From Yponomeuta sedellus (taxonomy: Eukaryota; Arthropoda; Insecta; Lepidoptera; Yponomeutidae): DNA of 64,000 nucleotides. The position numbers and the translations under genes are program-made. How positions within the stretch are numbered: the stretch's first letter is position 1; each line of letters starts with the position of its first letter. The stretch spans positions 6,459,822-6,523,821 of the forward strand of contig OW203751.1 in assembly GCA_934045075.1 (NCBI GenBank), written 5' to 3'. Shown in pieces: positions 41,713 to 52,335 of the stretch. The notes beneath the pieces were generated by a model. It was not told the DNA's origin, did not search any database, and saw only the letters and a program-made list of their open reading frames with translations.

Positions 41713-41896
41713 TTAGCTGGTTTCCACGACTTCGTTTACATAAGATTACCGGGATCTTAAGTATCCTAAGTCTCAATTCTGATTTTGGTCTATCTGTAGG
41801 TCAAGTTTCATGTAAATCCGTTCAGCCGTTATTGCGTGATTGAGTAACGACATCCTAACATCTTTACAAACTTTCACAATTATAATATTACTAGGA
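41713..41896 (-). mobile_element. Helitron-like element 4
   Basis: Minus strand: TCCTAGTAATATTATAATTG start preceded by A, ATTTACATGAAACTTGACC interior, ACGAAGTCGTGGAAACCAGC end. Directly joins element 3. Confidence 0.7.
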
Positions 41897-41934
41897 TATT
41901 AGGATACCTATATTAAAAAGGCCGAATGGAGTAA

Positions 41935-42395
41935 TCTCACAGCTTTGCTACGTAGGTACAATGGCCCAACCATGAGGCTAGGTGCGGAAATGTGAGGACT
42001 AGCTAACTGACCTATATTTTAAAAAACATGTTTCAGAGGGAATTAACACGTTCACAGCGGAGGCCGATTCATGACATATTGCACTACGAGATTGAAAAGT
42101 ATTTGTAATGTACTAATGACGGCATGGGACTCGCTCGGCTCGCTGTGAAATTGAATATTTTAATGAAAATAACCAATAAAAATATTTTTTGTCAACCCAG
42201 AACATAATGTTCAGTACGTAGTCCCGCCTGAAGATTGTAGAGAAGTCTTTTTTTTTTCTTCCCTAAGTACCTACCCCAAGTACCTACGTACCCCTAAGTA
42301 CCTACCCCACCCACAAACACTGTGACACGAAATTTTTAATCTTAGATAAAATTTATCCTTGGCAGCAGCACCCATTTTTACGAGTATTTATGTAG
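41935..42395. other. G-SINE scrap; otherwise nothing recognised
   Basis: 41940-42000 has GCTACGTAGGTACAATGGCC and ATGAGGCTAGGTGCGGAAAT from a G-SINE end. A doubled CCTACCCCAAGTACCTACG run is at 42265-42310. Confidence 0.5.
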
Positions 42396-42560
42396 CCTAT
42401 ATAAACGTCCCACTGCAGGGCACAGGCCTTCTCTCGGAGAGAGTATTATGGGCTTAATTGCCACGCGTGCCCACCGCGGATTGGCAATTTCAAGCCCTGA
42501 GGTTTTTGAGCACCTCAGACAATCAGCTTTAGTAGCACCAATAGGTGCTACTAAGAGGTT
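42396..42560 (-). mobile_element. G-SINE 3' part and a perfect hairpin
   Basis: CCCACTGCAGGGCACAGGCC, TTAATTGCCACGCGTGCCCA and GAGCACCTCAGACAATC. It is followed by TTAGTAGCACC with its complement at 42529-42554 (4-base loop). Confidence 0.65.
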
Positions 42561-42595
42561 AAAAGGAAAGATATCACGGCTAAGTATAAGTATAT

Positions 42596-42958
42596 AGCGC
42601 TCGTGGTCTAGGCAAATCGGATGATTGGAATCAATCACTTGGTTAAGCAACAACAGGCGCGGTCGGGTGCAGGATGGGTGAGCGTCCCGTGACTACCGCT
42701 AGTGACATTTTTCCGAGCGCTTCCGTGCTTCGCAAGGCACGTTAAGACGTTGGTGCCGGCTGTCATATAATGGCAGTTGTTAAGCCATGTCAGAGGCCTT
42801 ATGGGCGGCTTGATAACTTCTGACAATAAGGCCCGCCACTGTCTTACAATCCACCACCAACCCGGACTTGGCCCCCGCGGTGGAGTATGGCCTAACCTTT
42901 CTGCGATGCAGGAAGAGACCCATGCCCCAGCAGTGGGGACATACAAGATTTGATAACG
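42596..42958 (+). mobile_element. F-SINE A, full length
   Basis: AGCGCTCGTGGTCTAGGCAA head, TTAAGCAACAACAGGCGCGG and GGATGGGTGAGCG (5S-like box region), complete body, AGTGGGGACATACAAG end. Confidence 0.88.
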
Positions 42959-42999
42959 AGTAATTGGTAGTCGGCTAACTTACAAAAGGAAAACTAAAT

Positions 43000-44315
43000 C
43001 TCCTCTATTTAAGGCAGGTGATAATGAGGATCCAAACAATTTTAGGCCCGTAGCAATACTACCGGTATTAAGTAAAGTGTTTGAGAAACTAATTTTACAC
43101 CAATTGTTGACACACTTTAGTTTAAATAAACTCTTCCATAAAAAAACAATTCGGTTTCACTAAGGGTCGTTCAACGACCGACGCAGGAGTGGCATTAATG
43201 AATCACATCTTTAATGCGTGGGAGGAGGCGCAGGATGCTATCGGGGTTTTCTGTGACCTTTCTAAAGCTTTTGTGTAGACCATAAAACGCTCCTTTGTAA
43301 ATTGAACAGATCTGATACGGTCTCAGTAATGGATCTCTAGCTCTTCTTCAATCATATTTAGCAGAGTTCAGAAAGTTGACATAAATAGGGTTAAGTCTTC
43401 TGGATCTGATGTTAAAATAGGAGTTCCTCAGAGTTCTATTTTGGGGCCTTTCCTCTTCTTAGTATATGTAAATGATCTGTCCTACCTATTTGAGAAATTG
43501 TCACAAATAGTATTGTTTGCAGACGATACTTCTCTAATTTTTAAAATCAAGAGAGGTCAATCTAATCTAGACGATGTAAACAACGCCCCTTCTAAAGTGT
43601 TAAACTGGTTTACTGTAAACAATCTCATGTTGAATGCGAAAGAGACAAAATGTATAAAGTTTTCATTGCCCAATGTAAAAAAAGTGGACACAAGTTTAAT
43701 TATAGCTGGTGACAGACTAGACTTAGTAGAGTCCACGGTGTTTTTAGGTATTACAATAGACTCGAAACTGCAATGGGGTCCACAGATAAAAAATCTAGCG
43801 GGTAGGTTAAGTTCAGCCGAATTTGCATTTAGAAAAATTAGGCAACTAACAGATGTGTCAACTGCGAGGCTTGTATATTTCAGTTATTTTCACAGTATTA
43901 TGTCATATGGTTTGTTACTATGGGGGCGTGCGGCAGATATAGAAACAGTTTTTATTCTACAAAAAAGGGCTGTTAGAGCTATCTACAATTTACCTACCAG
44001 GCAATCGCTAAGGGATATTTTCAAGGAAATCGGAATTCTAACGATAGCTTGCTAATATATATTCGATAACATAATGTACGTACGAAAAAACTTAACAACA
44101 TTTAAATTAAACAGGGATATCCAGAAATTCAGATTAGCCAAGGTAAATGCATCTTTTGTAGGACTATGTGTACGTTTTTACAATTAAATTCCAGAACATA
44201 TTCTATCCCTGCCTGAAAGCAAATTTAAAAAATTCATTAAAAAGGCGATGTGTAAAAAGGCCTATTATAGAATAGATGACTTTATTAATGATGTAAGCCC
44301 TTGGCAGTAGACCAA
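43000..44315 (+). pseudogene. Jockey/CR1-like LINE reverse transcriptase, decayed
   Basis: Pieces in shifting frames: EDPNNFRPVAILPVLSKVFE, GFTKGRSTTDAGVALMNHI, VFCDLSKAF, then a 204-codon open stretch (43441-44055) with GPFLFLVYVNDL and FADDTSLIF (the catalytic A(D)D motif), VNNLMLNAKETKCIKF, FLGITIDSKLQWGPQI and LQKRAVRAIYNLP. The C-terminus continues after a stop: YIFDNIMYVRKNL, LPESKFKKFIKKAMCKKAYY, RIDDFINDV. At least four frameshifts or stops. The endonuclease domain is absent. It lies in the receptor intron in gene orientation. Confidence 0.88.
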
Positions 44316-44329
44316 TTCCACAAAGAGTA

Positions 44330-44555
44330 AATCATAGTTATTAAATAAATATTTTATATGTAGCAACCGAATCACTGCAATCCTCAGTGTTAGTTATGTA
44401 TGTCATATTTTAATTTAAGTTTGTACAGACGACGTGATTGCATATTTATTAGTAAATATATCATACATTCTATAACTGACAAAAACTTAATCTGCAGGTT
44501 TGCTAAAGGTCATTCGAATGGTGGCGTGGTGGCCGGGTCATCTATCTCCCTCCAA
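44330..44555. other. Probable LINE 3' UTR, not resolved
   Basis: Follows the LINE coding end. No clear tail. Confidence 0.35.
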
Positions 44556-44559
44556 AATG

Positions 44560-44938
44560 GTTGAGACTGATAATGGCTGACCTCTGCGTTATGCTCGTGA
44601 ACGAGTGCTGTTCGTGTGTCTGGCCGCAGCACTTGTCATGATTTCACGGCCTATGTAAAAAGTACCTATATATTTAATAATGCCTTAACATTTAAAGTTA
44701 TTAATGGCAATCATGGAATCTTATGCGTATAGGTGGTATCTAATGTATTAGATTTAAGAGGACTTGAGAAAAGATGGTCAGAGTGGAGTTTTTTTTCCGC
44801 TGCCTTTTTCTCCTCTACATTACGGCCCGAAGGCGGCGGCTTTATCACTTTCATGTTACATTGTACTTTGACATTCAGCAAACAGAATGTAAATTCTTTA
44901 CGTTGAAATAAATTGAATTGAATTGAATTGAATAAATC
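44560..44938 (+). mobile_element. Second LINE 3' UTR with TTGAA tail
   Basis: GTGTGTCTGGCCGCAGCACT, AATGGCAATCATGGAATCTT, GTCAGAGTGGAG, AAACAGAATGTAAATTCTTT, GAAATAAATTGAATTGAATT. Ends in four TTGAA units. Confidence 0.55.
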
Positions 44939-45034
44939 ACTACTCAAACTGTATGAACACTGAAAATTACTTCGATGAAGTAGGTTAAAACAATCGTCAA
45001 GTTAGTTTTTCTAGGTTCATTCTAGGACCAAAAA

Positions 45035-45205
45035 CCCCGGCTGACGACAAAAAAAAATCCAGGTCTTGGATGTTTACCTGTTTGTGATGTTGTACAGTTG
45101 TTTCTGGTTCCCACGACACAGGTATGGCCAGTATGAATCCTAGGGTATGGCCAGAAGCAATGTATGTGCCTGTATGTATATGTTAAAAAAATGGAAACCT
45201 ACAAT
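45035..45205 (+). mobile_element. C-SINE-related 3' part
   Basis: AATCCAGGTCTTGGATGTTT, GTTTCTGGTTCCCACGACAC, CTAGGGTATGGCCAGAAGC. Matches the body of 6142-6345; the head is absent. Confidence 0.65.
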
Positions 45206-45236
45206 GCGCGTGTCACAGCACGCACTTGACCTTTAT

Positions 45237-45575
45237 CCATAACTTACTCGTCAACACTATCACCATCAACCCATTATCTCCCCACCGAGGGGCACGCACG
45301 GGTCTTTTCCCTAAGGAAGGTATAAGGCAAACTGCGCCACGGGGGCCAAGTCCGTATTGGTGGAGGCTTGCAAGACTACTAGTCGGCTGGTCTTACAGTC
45401 AGAAGTTTTCAAGCCGCACGTGCATTGCGAAGCACGGAACCGCTCGGAAAAATGCCACTACGGATGGGTGACCGTCATCATAGACGGTCACCCATCCATG
45501 CACTTAACGCGACCTGCGTTGCTTAACCTTTATGATCGTTTAAAATCAATCAGGCAGCCGGGGCTACGAGAGAGT
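45237..45575 (-). mobile_element. F-SINE B, full length, with palindromic box C
   Basis: Minus strand head TCGTAGCCCCGGCTGCC, then AGGTTAAGCAACGCAGGTCG, GGATGGGTGACCGTC. An extra inverted GGATGGGTGACCGTC at 45462-45476 faces its partner at 45483-45497. 3' end CCACCGAGGGGCACG region. Confidence 0.8.
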
Positions 45576-45871
45576 GTTTTAATTTATATGTCTAGTGTTA
45601 CAATCCACTCAAAGTGCTTAAGCATCTTTTTAAATTGCGCTTTTTGTAAATCTTTTATAGCTAAAGTACCTACATCATTCTTCTGGGATTTCTTCATAAA
45701 TGGCCGGAACAAAGCATTTAGACTTACGAGATCCGTATCTGTAATTAGATTTTTTTCTTATTTTATTATGTCATCGTAGCTTTTATTGCAACTAAGGTGT
45801 AAAGTCTCGAGTTCACTATTTACAATTTCACATTGTGTATCCTCGCGCCCTAATACATATGGGCTCACTAA
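45576..45871. other. Unrecognised; short minus-strand open stretch
   Basis: The minus strand 45585-45768 is open for about 58 codons with a protein-like reading (LNALFRPFMKKSQKNDVG), but it has a stop just upstream and no start at its head. Not called as a gene. Confidence 0.3.
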
Positions 45872-46132
45872 GGGCGAGATAAATAGTAGTTGCTTAGCCC
45901 AAGTCCGTACTCATGCTTCCCTAAGCATTACTTCAGGCTAACTTAGCTAAGTATCAATGCGTTACTAAAATAGACGTTTGCTTAGCTAAGCATGTTCTAA
46001 GGCCAATGCTAAGAATTAGTCCGGGTTTGGCGACTTAGAGAGTGCCAAAGTACTGTCTATGATAGACAAATCGATTCTTAAGCAAGTGCTTTCGCTAAGA
46101 CTCGTTCTTAGAAGCGACTATTTATCTCGCCC
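45872..46132. mobile_element. PIF/Harbinger-like MITE (GGGCGAGATAAATAG ends)
   Basis: Inverted ends GGGCGAGATAAATAGT; flanking 3-bp TAA at 45869-45871 and 46133-46135. The interior has many TTAGCTAAG and CTTAGC words. Confidence 0.82.
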
Positions 46133-46795
46133 TAAAAGTTTTGCACTTCTAGCTAATCGGAACTATTTGAATTTCGAATGTTATATTTTTTTAAACGTTT
46201 CAACCTTCTTATTAATTAAAAAAACAATTGCCGGGATTTGTCAATTGTTTTTATCACATATCTGGTTAAAACATGTTGTTTTTTTAATTTATGCAAAACT
46301 TATAGTTTGACCTACGTATACGTGTCTTTACTATCTTTCCCCAAAGAGAAAATCTTTACTCGCAGACCATAGTAAATTTAAAATACAATTATATAGGTTT
46401 TTTTATATAGGTGTTTAGGCCTCTAAATAGGTTTTTAAATTATATAGGTACTGGCATCTATTACAAAACATTCATGTCCGTCACGTCGTCAACACTTACC
46501 TTCGTAGAGTTAAGTAGAAGTACTTTAAAATTAACTTCATACTTATTTCCGTCCGAGATAATTCCATGAATTATCTCTTTCTTCACTAAATATTCCTAGC
46601 CGTACTATTATAAGTTTATTGTTTCCGGCAACTGTCTCAGTAGTCGTGCTAAGATGAGGAAATAGCTTCAAAATAATTGTTCGATGGTTGCACAATGGTA
46701 AGATAACACGCGAAAGAGATGTACCGACATCATCATGGCACCATTCAAGGCCTATGAGTAAGTACCATGAGTCTGCACAGAGGACTCAATGGGCA
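46133..46795. other. One tiny T-SINE scrap, no gene
   Basis: 46396-46436 contains GCCTCTAAATAGGTTTTTA between two AATTATATAGG repeats (46386-46396 and 46437-46447 region), a minimal insertion of the T-SINE. The rest is unrecognised. Confidence 0.5.
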
Positions 46796-47867
46796 TTGTT
46801 TTATAAAAAACCGAACAAATGCGAGTCGAACTCGTCCATCGTGGGTTCCGTACAAATTTGTAGGTACTTACAAACTTAACTCATAGTTAAAAACAAATTA
46901 TATAATAGTACAGGCATGTTTGTCGAACTTGACTGAATTCATCTAGTATAGGAAGAGCGGGGCTTCCTGGCACGGGTGTCTATACACTTAATAGGAAGTC
47001 CCCACCACAGTGTAAAATTAATGTTAAGTTGGTAACGAAATAAAATATTTTTATTATTTTACTATTTATTATTTTTTGTAAATAATATAATATCAAACTC
47101 TTTTTTTCGAGCTATTGCTGAACTTCAAAGAGTAGTTTTTAAAGGAAGATTAAGCATTTAAACTGTTAGTTCGTGTTTGTAATTTTTAATTTGTTTTAAT
47201 GCACTATTAAAATAAATTAAAAATTACAAAGGCACTGCTTTTGGCAAAATCGCATAAAGAGTTATAAAAGAACAATAATCATAATAATATTTTTATTATA
47301 ATTTAATTACAAATGTTTGTTTTCTCTGTAACTTGTAAAAGATGATATTACTTGCCCAATTTCATAGTTCTAAAGTATTCTAGCTAAACGGAAAGTACCT
47401 ACGCTATAAAGTTTGATTCCGTGAGTGTCGGAATATATTTTTTTACCGCAGCGGCTGTATCTTTTTTTTAATTTAACTTATAATTTGACTTTTTTCACAA
47501 CTTCAAAGGTGTTTGCCAACCTCCTAGCTATTTGAAACTTGTTATTTTTCTATAAATCATCTTTTGTTTTTTCTTCTTGTAAAAATATTTGCGCAAGCAA
47601 CACAATATTATAGTTGTAGTTAAAGCACTGATTCTATTCAAAAGTCGTCGTATCTTTTCTGCGAGGATTTGCAAAAGAGAGAAATCTCTTCAACGGGAGT
47701 GTAGACCACAGTATACGGTTTTAATTTTAACTCGGTAGGTACCTACTCTCTACGCGTTTCCAAGATAAAGGGTATTGACAAACAGACAGACCAACGGACG
47801 GACAGACAACAAAGTGACCCTATAGGGTTTCCGTAGTTTCCTTTTGAGGTACGGAACCCTAATTATT
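46796..47867. mobile_element. GGGTTCCGTA element, 1.07 kb
   Basis: Left end ACCGAACAAATGCGAGTCGA and GTGGGTTCCGTAC; right end TTTCCTTTTGAGGTACGGAA then CCCTAA. The interior shares TTTTTCACAACTTCAAAGG with 21026-23820. No long reading frame. Confidence 0.7.
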
Positions 47868-48315
47868 GAAAAAACAAACAACCAAAAAATCGTGACAAAC
47901 AGCGACACATTTGTCATGTCCTTGTCTGGGCAGAGTTTTATAAAACTACAATTCGAGTTTACGTATTATCACAATTCAAGGTACATTGCGTGGCAAGTCT
48001 AGTTTTCAATCAGTTGGTTAATCAACTTTGCAATGTAGGTACGTCTAATTGTCATATTCAACCACGATTGTGGTTCTGTGAAACCGGCGCTAGGTTACCA
48101 TAGCACAGAGTGGGTATCCTGGTCTGGGACCGGGCGATAAAGTTTAATATCTGAGATGAGAATTTCACTAAGGAAATACCACTTATGTAACGTTCTGTCA
48201 CGCTGTTTGCTGATACATTCGCAAAGTATCAAAGTATCCCTAAGACACATAGGACCAGATTCTGAATTAAAAGTGTCTAAACTAATTGCATTAAAAATAC
48301 ATGATACTCTTATTC
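47868..48315. other. No gene seen
   Basis: 48090-48130 (GGTTACCATAGCACAGAG, GGTATCC) is a short SINE-body scrap also seen at 60925. Nothing else. Confidence 0.45.
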
Positions 48316-48575
48316 TAAAAAACCTATTTAGAGGCTAAAAATGTCAACGATGATGAGATGTCGCTGCCTGTAGTAATATAGAGAATATTGTAAAGAGGTT
48401 CGAAATTTCACTGATGCCGGTGAGTCGCCCATTAGCTCAGTTGAATAGAGCGCTGGCACGGATAGCCAGAGGCCGCGGTTTCGAATCCCGGCATGGGTGG
48501 AATTTTTAACCTCTGAATAGGTTTTTAAAATTGTCCTTAGCAAGGGTTGGTGCATTAAAAAGAATATAAAAAGAA
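48316..48575 (+). mobile_element. T-SINE with short inverted head
   Basis: Starts AAAAAACCTATTTAGAGGC, then a junction into the sense body (GATGTCGCTGCCTGTAG), the tRNA-like module at 48427-48498 and the tail. Confidence 0.8.
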
Positions 48576-48604
48576 TAAGAATACCATGATTTCTTAAACC
48601 TAAA

Positions 48605-48690
48605 TATAATGTTATACAATTGGCGGTCATATCGCTAAGAGCGGATTAGGCAAGTACAATCCCTTTTAACGCAACAAAAGATGTCAAACA
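48605..48690 (-). mobile_element. L-tail 1 fragment
   Basis: CAATTGGCGGTCATATCGCT and AAGAGCGGATT read as antisense L-tail 1. Confidence 0.45.
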
Positions 48691-48872
48691 TAATACAATC
48701 GTAATCGTAATAAACAAATCAGCTGACGGGCTAGGCCAGACGTCAGACATGGGTCTAATGTTATGGCTTTGAGCACTCCCCTTGCATAGTAAATAGCTTA
48801 GGCCTATGACACGGTTGAGACGAGAAGCGTTTTGTACAGCGTTTATAGCGCAACAAAACAAACCTAAATATA

Positions 48873-49603
48873 CCAGGCCACTCAGAAAGTTTTGCGAAAA
48901 AAGTTTTTATGTAGAAGTCACTGGCCACTTATAATTGTTTTGAAAACGTCGATTATTTAAAAGTAAAAATACTACTGTTCGAATTTCAAATTTCCCTCCG
49001 CATTTTTTGAGAGCCAATTAAAATTTTCTTGTCTCATTAAAAAATGGATCTGCATCGAGAACATTTTCGTGCCATGATTTTTTACGATTTCAAATGTGGC
49101 TTAAAACCTGATGATGAGTCATTTGATCGACTTCGAATTGCTTTTATGGATGAAGGACCTTCAAAAGCAACTCTACGGTACCGCTGGTATAGCGAGTTCA
49201 AACGCGGTCGTCTTACTTTGGAGGATGAACAAAGGAGTGGTCGTCCTATGACGGCTGTCTCCGAAGAAAGTGTTCTGGCAGTAAAAAAATAATTCAAGAA
49301 AACAGACGAATAACGTATATACGAAGAGATTCAGCATACACTGCAGATTTGTTCAGGAAGTGTTCACAAGATTTTGCACGAGCACCTTCGCGTAAGGAGA
49401 ATAGTTGCCCGCTGGGTGTCGCACAACCTCACCGAAGCTCAGAAGCAAGCCCGTGTGGATTGGTGCCATGATATGTTACAAAAATTTGATGCTGGCTCGT
49501 CACAGCGCGTTTACGACATTGTGAAAGGTGACGAATCCTGGATATTTCAATATGATCCAGAAACAAAACTTTTAGTTTCTCAAAACTTTCTGAGTGTCCC
49601 ACG
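48873..49603 (+). mobile_element. Internally deleted mariner with both ends
   Basis: Ends CCAGGCCACTCAGAAAGTTT and its near-complement (AAACTTTCTGAGTGTCCCAC) with TA on both sides (48871-48872, 49604-49605). 731 bp, against roughly 1.3 kb for an intact mariner. Confidence 0.85.
49044..49575 (+). pseudogene. Mariner transposase, broken
   Basis: N-terminal helix-turn-helix region MDLHREHFRAMIFYDFKCGL, ATLRYRWYSEFKRGR, EDEQRSGRPMTAVSEE, then frame changes around 49290-49400; later WVSHNLTEAQKQARVDWC and GDESWIFQYDPETK (the first catalytic Asp region). It runs straight into the right terminal repeat, so the two remaining catalytic positions are absent. Inactive. Confidence 0.85.
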
Positions 49604-49734
49604 TATATATAAATTAATTAATTTAAAACACTACCGAAAAGCCAATTACTGCGCCCAGATCATCGCCGCCTCTGGGGAGGGTCCCCAGTATGCTGGCTAC
49701 TATGTTAATTAAGATATATATTTTCGATTTAATT

Positions 49735-49990
49735 ATTTACGTACGCGCACGTACCGACTATATTCTTCATGCAATCCACTCCATCGAAAGGTTGTCTGGA
49801 AGATATCGCTCTTAGCGATAAGACCGCCAATTTTACTATGTACATTGTAATTGTTTTGTGTTTGTTGTTTTTCCAGTGTAGGTAAAATAAAGAATATTCT
49901 TATCATTACTTAGATCTAAGAAATCATAGTTGTATCCTTTTTTTCTGGTAGTGCATTAAAGTGTTCTCTATCTATCTATCGACAGCTTAC
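49735..49990 (+). mobile_element. L-tail 1 (LINE 3' UTR)
   Basis: CCACTCCATCGAAAGGTTGT, CTGGAAGATATCGCTCTTAG, CGATAAGACCGCC, TTGTGTTTGTTGTTTTTCC, with AATAAAGAATATTC at the end. Confidence 0.7.
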
Positions 49991-50059
49991 AGACACATTT
50001 TCCAAATTTCACATACATTATAAGATCAGATCTAGTCTATGACCCTAAGGTTGTATACC

Positions 50060-50225
50060 TAGCATGCATTTAGTCCTTAATTGAAATGACTAAGTGTGGT
50101 GTTTTATATGTCCATTTTTTCTCCAAAATTGTCTAGATTTTGAAATGTACACCTTTGAATTGTAATGTTCATTAAGGCGCAGTTTATGCGCTACTTTGAA
50201 TAAAACCTTTTCATTTAATTTTTTA
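50060..50225 (+). mobile_element. LINE 3' UTR (same type as 24100-24372)
   Basis: ATGTCCATTTTTTCTCCAAA, TCTAGATTTTGAAATGTACA, TTTGAATAAAACCTTTTCA. Non-coding. Confidence 0.75.
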
Positions 50226-50253
50226 CCTACTCGCACTATTGCACGTCATCATT

Positions 50254-50405
50254 GTCGTCAGGCCATACTAGTCCACTGCTGGACTAGTATGGCCTGACGA
50301 CGCCCCCTTCCCGAATGAGCGCCATAGCGCCCTGTCTTCAGCTTGCCGCATCCAGCATCTGCCTGCAGTTTTTCGCAGATCGTCATCCCACCTAGTCGGA
50401 GGGCG
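50254..50405 (-). mobile_element. L-tail 2 end with perfect 22-bp palindrome
   Basis: GTCGTCAGGCCATACTAGTC (then CA) at 50254-50275 faces its exact complement at 50280-50301, loop CTGC. The sequence continues as antisense L-tail 2 and RTE-type 3' end (AGCGCCATAGCGCCCTGTC, GATCGTCATCCCACC). Confidence 0.7.
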
Positions 50406-50454
50406 TAGAATTTATTAGTCTTCTCTGAATAACGTCAAAATTAAAAAAGACAAA

Positions 50455-50610
50455 AAATGTCTATTCAATTTCTCTTCAGCAACTTTGCGTAGTAAGGTTG
50501 TCCGAAAGAAATTGCTTTTAGCAATAAGGCCGCCAATTGTACTATGTACATTGTAATAATTTTGTATTTGTTGTTTTTGCAGTGTACAATAAAGAATATT
50601 CTTATCTTAT
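50455..50610 (+). mobile_element. L-tail 1 (LINE 3' UTR)
   Basis: AAGGTTGTCCGAAAGAAATT, GCTTTTAGC hairpin, AATAAGGCCGCCAATTGTAC, TACAATAAAGAATATTC. Confidence 0.7.
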
Positions 50611-50925
50611 AAAGCACCCATAGTTTTAAGTTTTGATGTACGTAATTTCATAAAATTATATTGACAAATGAAATAATATTTAAAAAAATTATTTGGAGGC
50701 TAAAAATTCGACTCATGCCAGGACTTGAACCCGCGACCTCTGGCTAACCGTGCCAGCGCTCTCCCAACTGAGCTAATGGGCGACTTACCGGCATCAGTGA
50801 AATTTCGAGCCTCTTTACAATACTCTCTGTATTACGTACAGGCAGCGACATCTGGCTGAAGTAATTTGCATGATTTGCAGCCCCGAGTACCTACTTGCAG
50901 TTAGGTTTTACATCGGATCAGAATA
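50611..50925 (-). mobile_element. T-SINE, antisense, with flank later copied
   Basis: The antisense tRNA-like module GGACTTGAACCCGCGACC sits in a full-length antisense unit up to TTAGGTTTTACATCGG. Bases 50611-50695 are flanking DNA that reappears inverted at 51435-51522. Confidence 0.78.
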
Positions 50926-51150
50926 AGTACCGACAAATTTGTACGGAACCCTCGGTGGGCGAGCCCGTCTCGCACCTGTCCTGTTTTTTTATACTTGGGC
51001 ATACACCGCAATTACAGCGAAATAGGGTCAGTTGTCCATTGAGAATTTATTTCTCTGAGTAAATACTTAAATAACGTTCTCTCACACTCTTTTCTGAGAT
51101 ATTCGAAGAGACGGCAATACAGTTAACTATTTACTTAGCAAATTCTCAGT

Positions 51151-51657
51151 TTTAAAAACCTATTTAGAGGCTAAAAATTCCACCCATGCCGGGATTCGAA
51201 CCCGCGACCTCTGGCTATCCGTGCCAGCGCTCTTTCCAACTGAGCTAATGGGCGACTCACTGGCATCAGTGTTTCAGCCAAATGTCGCTGCCTGTACGTA
51301 ATACAGAGAATAGTGTAAAGAGGTTCGAAATTTCACTGATGCCGGTGAGTCGCCCATTAGCTCAGTTGGGAGAGCGCTGGCACGGTTAGCCAGAGGTCGC
51401 GGGTTCAAGTCCTGGCATGGGTCGAATTTTTAGCCTCCAAATATTTTTTTACAATATTTTTTCATTTGTCAATATAATTTTATGAAATTACGTACATCAA
51501 AACTTAGAACTATGGGTGCATTTGGAAAGAGCGCTGGTACGAATAGCCAGAGGTCGCGGGTTCGAATCCCGGTATGGGTGGAATTTTTAGCCTCTAAATA
51601 GGTTTTTAAAATTGTCCTTAGCACGGTTTAGTGCATTAAAAAAATAAAAATAGTGTA
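51151..51657 (+). mobile_element. Compound T-SINE with captured neighbouring DNA
   Basis: Antisense head from AAAAACCTATTTAGAGG to 51270, then a sense segment 51280-51522 that is the reverse complement of 50611-50860 including non-SINE flank, then a second sense 3' half with tail. Target duplication AAATTCTCAGT at 51140-51150 and 51658-51668. Confidence 0.85.
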
Positions 51658-51668
51658 AAATTCTCAGT

Positions 51669-52335
51669 CTGAAACTGGTCCTTAGTCGTTCGTTAGAGCT
51701 GAAGAGCTCTTCGACTGCGGGATTAACCGTACACAAAGTAAGCTCACCATCTCATTGTGGCCAACAAGGAAGTGTTAACGGATTCACTACGCAATAATAG
51801 CACTGCAGCCTTGGGGCTAGGCCGGTGTAGATTGCGCGGACTCGGTTGGCCTCACGCGTCCTCCAGCCTGAGTTCAACGGCAGAAGGCACGCGGTAAAAT
51901 GTCAGAATTTGACAATTACGTTAATAATAATAAGCTATTTATTTCCAAAAAAATATTACAAGCTTGATACATTCACTTTCAAGATAATTTGCCATGAAAT
52001 AAAATCATAATTCTATTATAATGATGACAATAATTATTACTCGTACAATTCACTTAAAATCGTAATAAACTTTCAATAGTATAGTATGGTAGTAATATAA
52101 ATAAATGGAAATAGAGTATGTAATATTCAATTCAGTTAAATTAATTCACTCTGTAAAATGTCTGTTTTAATTTGGATTGCTCGTAAGTCGAGCATAGGGC
52201 TCTTCCATCCCGCGCCAAGTGTGCCTATCGGCGGCGAGCCTCGTCCAGGTGATCCTACAATATTTATTCCACAATATTTACGTTATTTTATTTTATGACA
52301 CTTACGTTACACAAAATAAAATAACGTAAATATGT
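51669..52335. other. No gene seen
   Basis: 52180-52260 (CTCTTCCATCCCGCGCCAAG) may be a LINE fragment. Nothing firm. Confidence 0.4.

Noticed and set aside
45585..45768. Minus-strand exon with protein-like reading (LNALFRPFMKKSQKNDVG)
   Set aside because: Open for only about 58 codons between in-frame stops, no convincing splice sites checked on both sides, and no family recognised.
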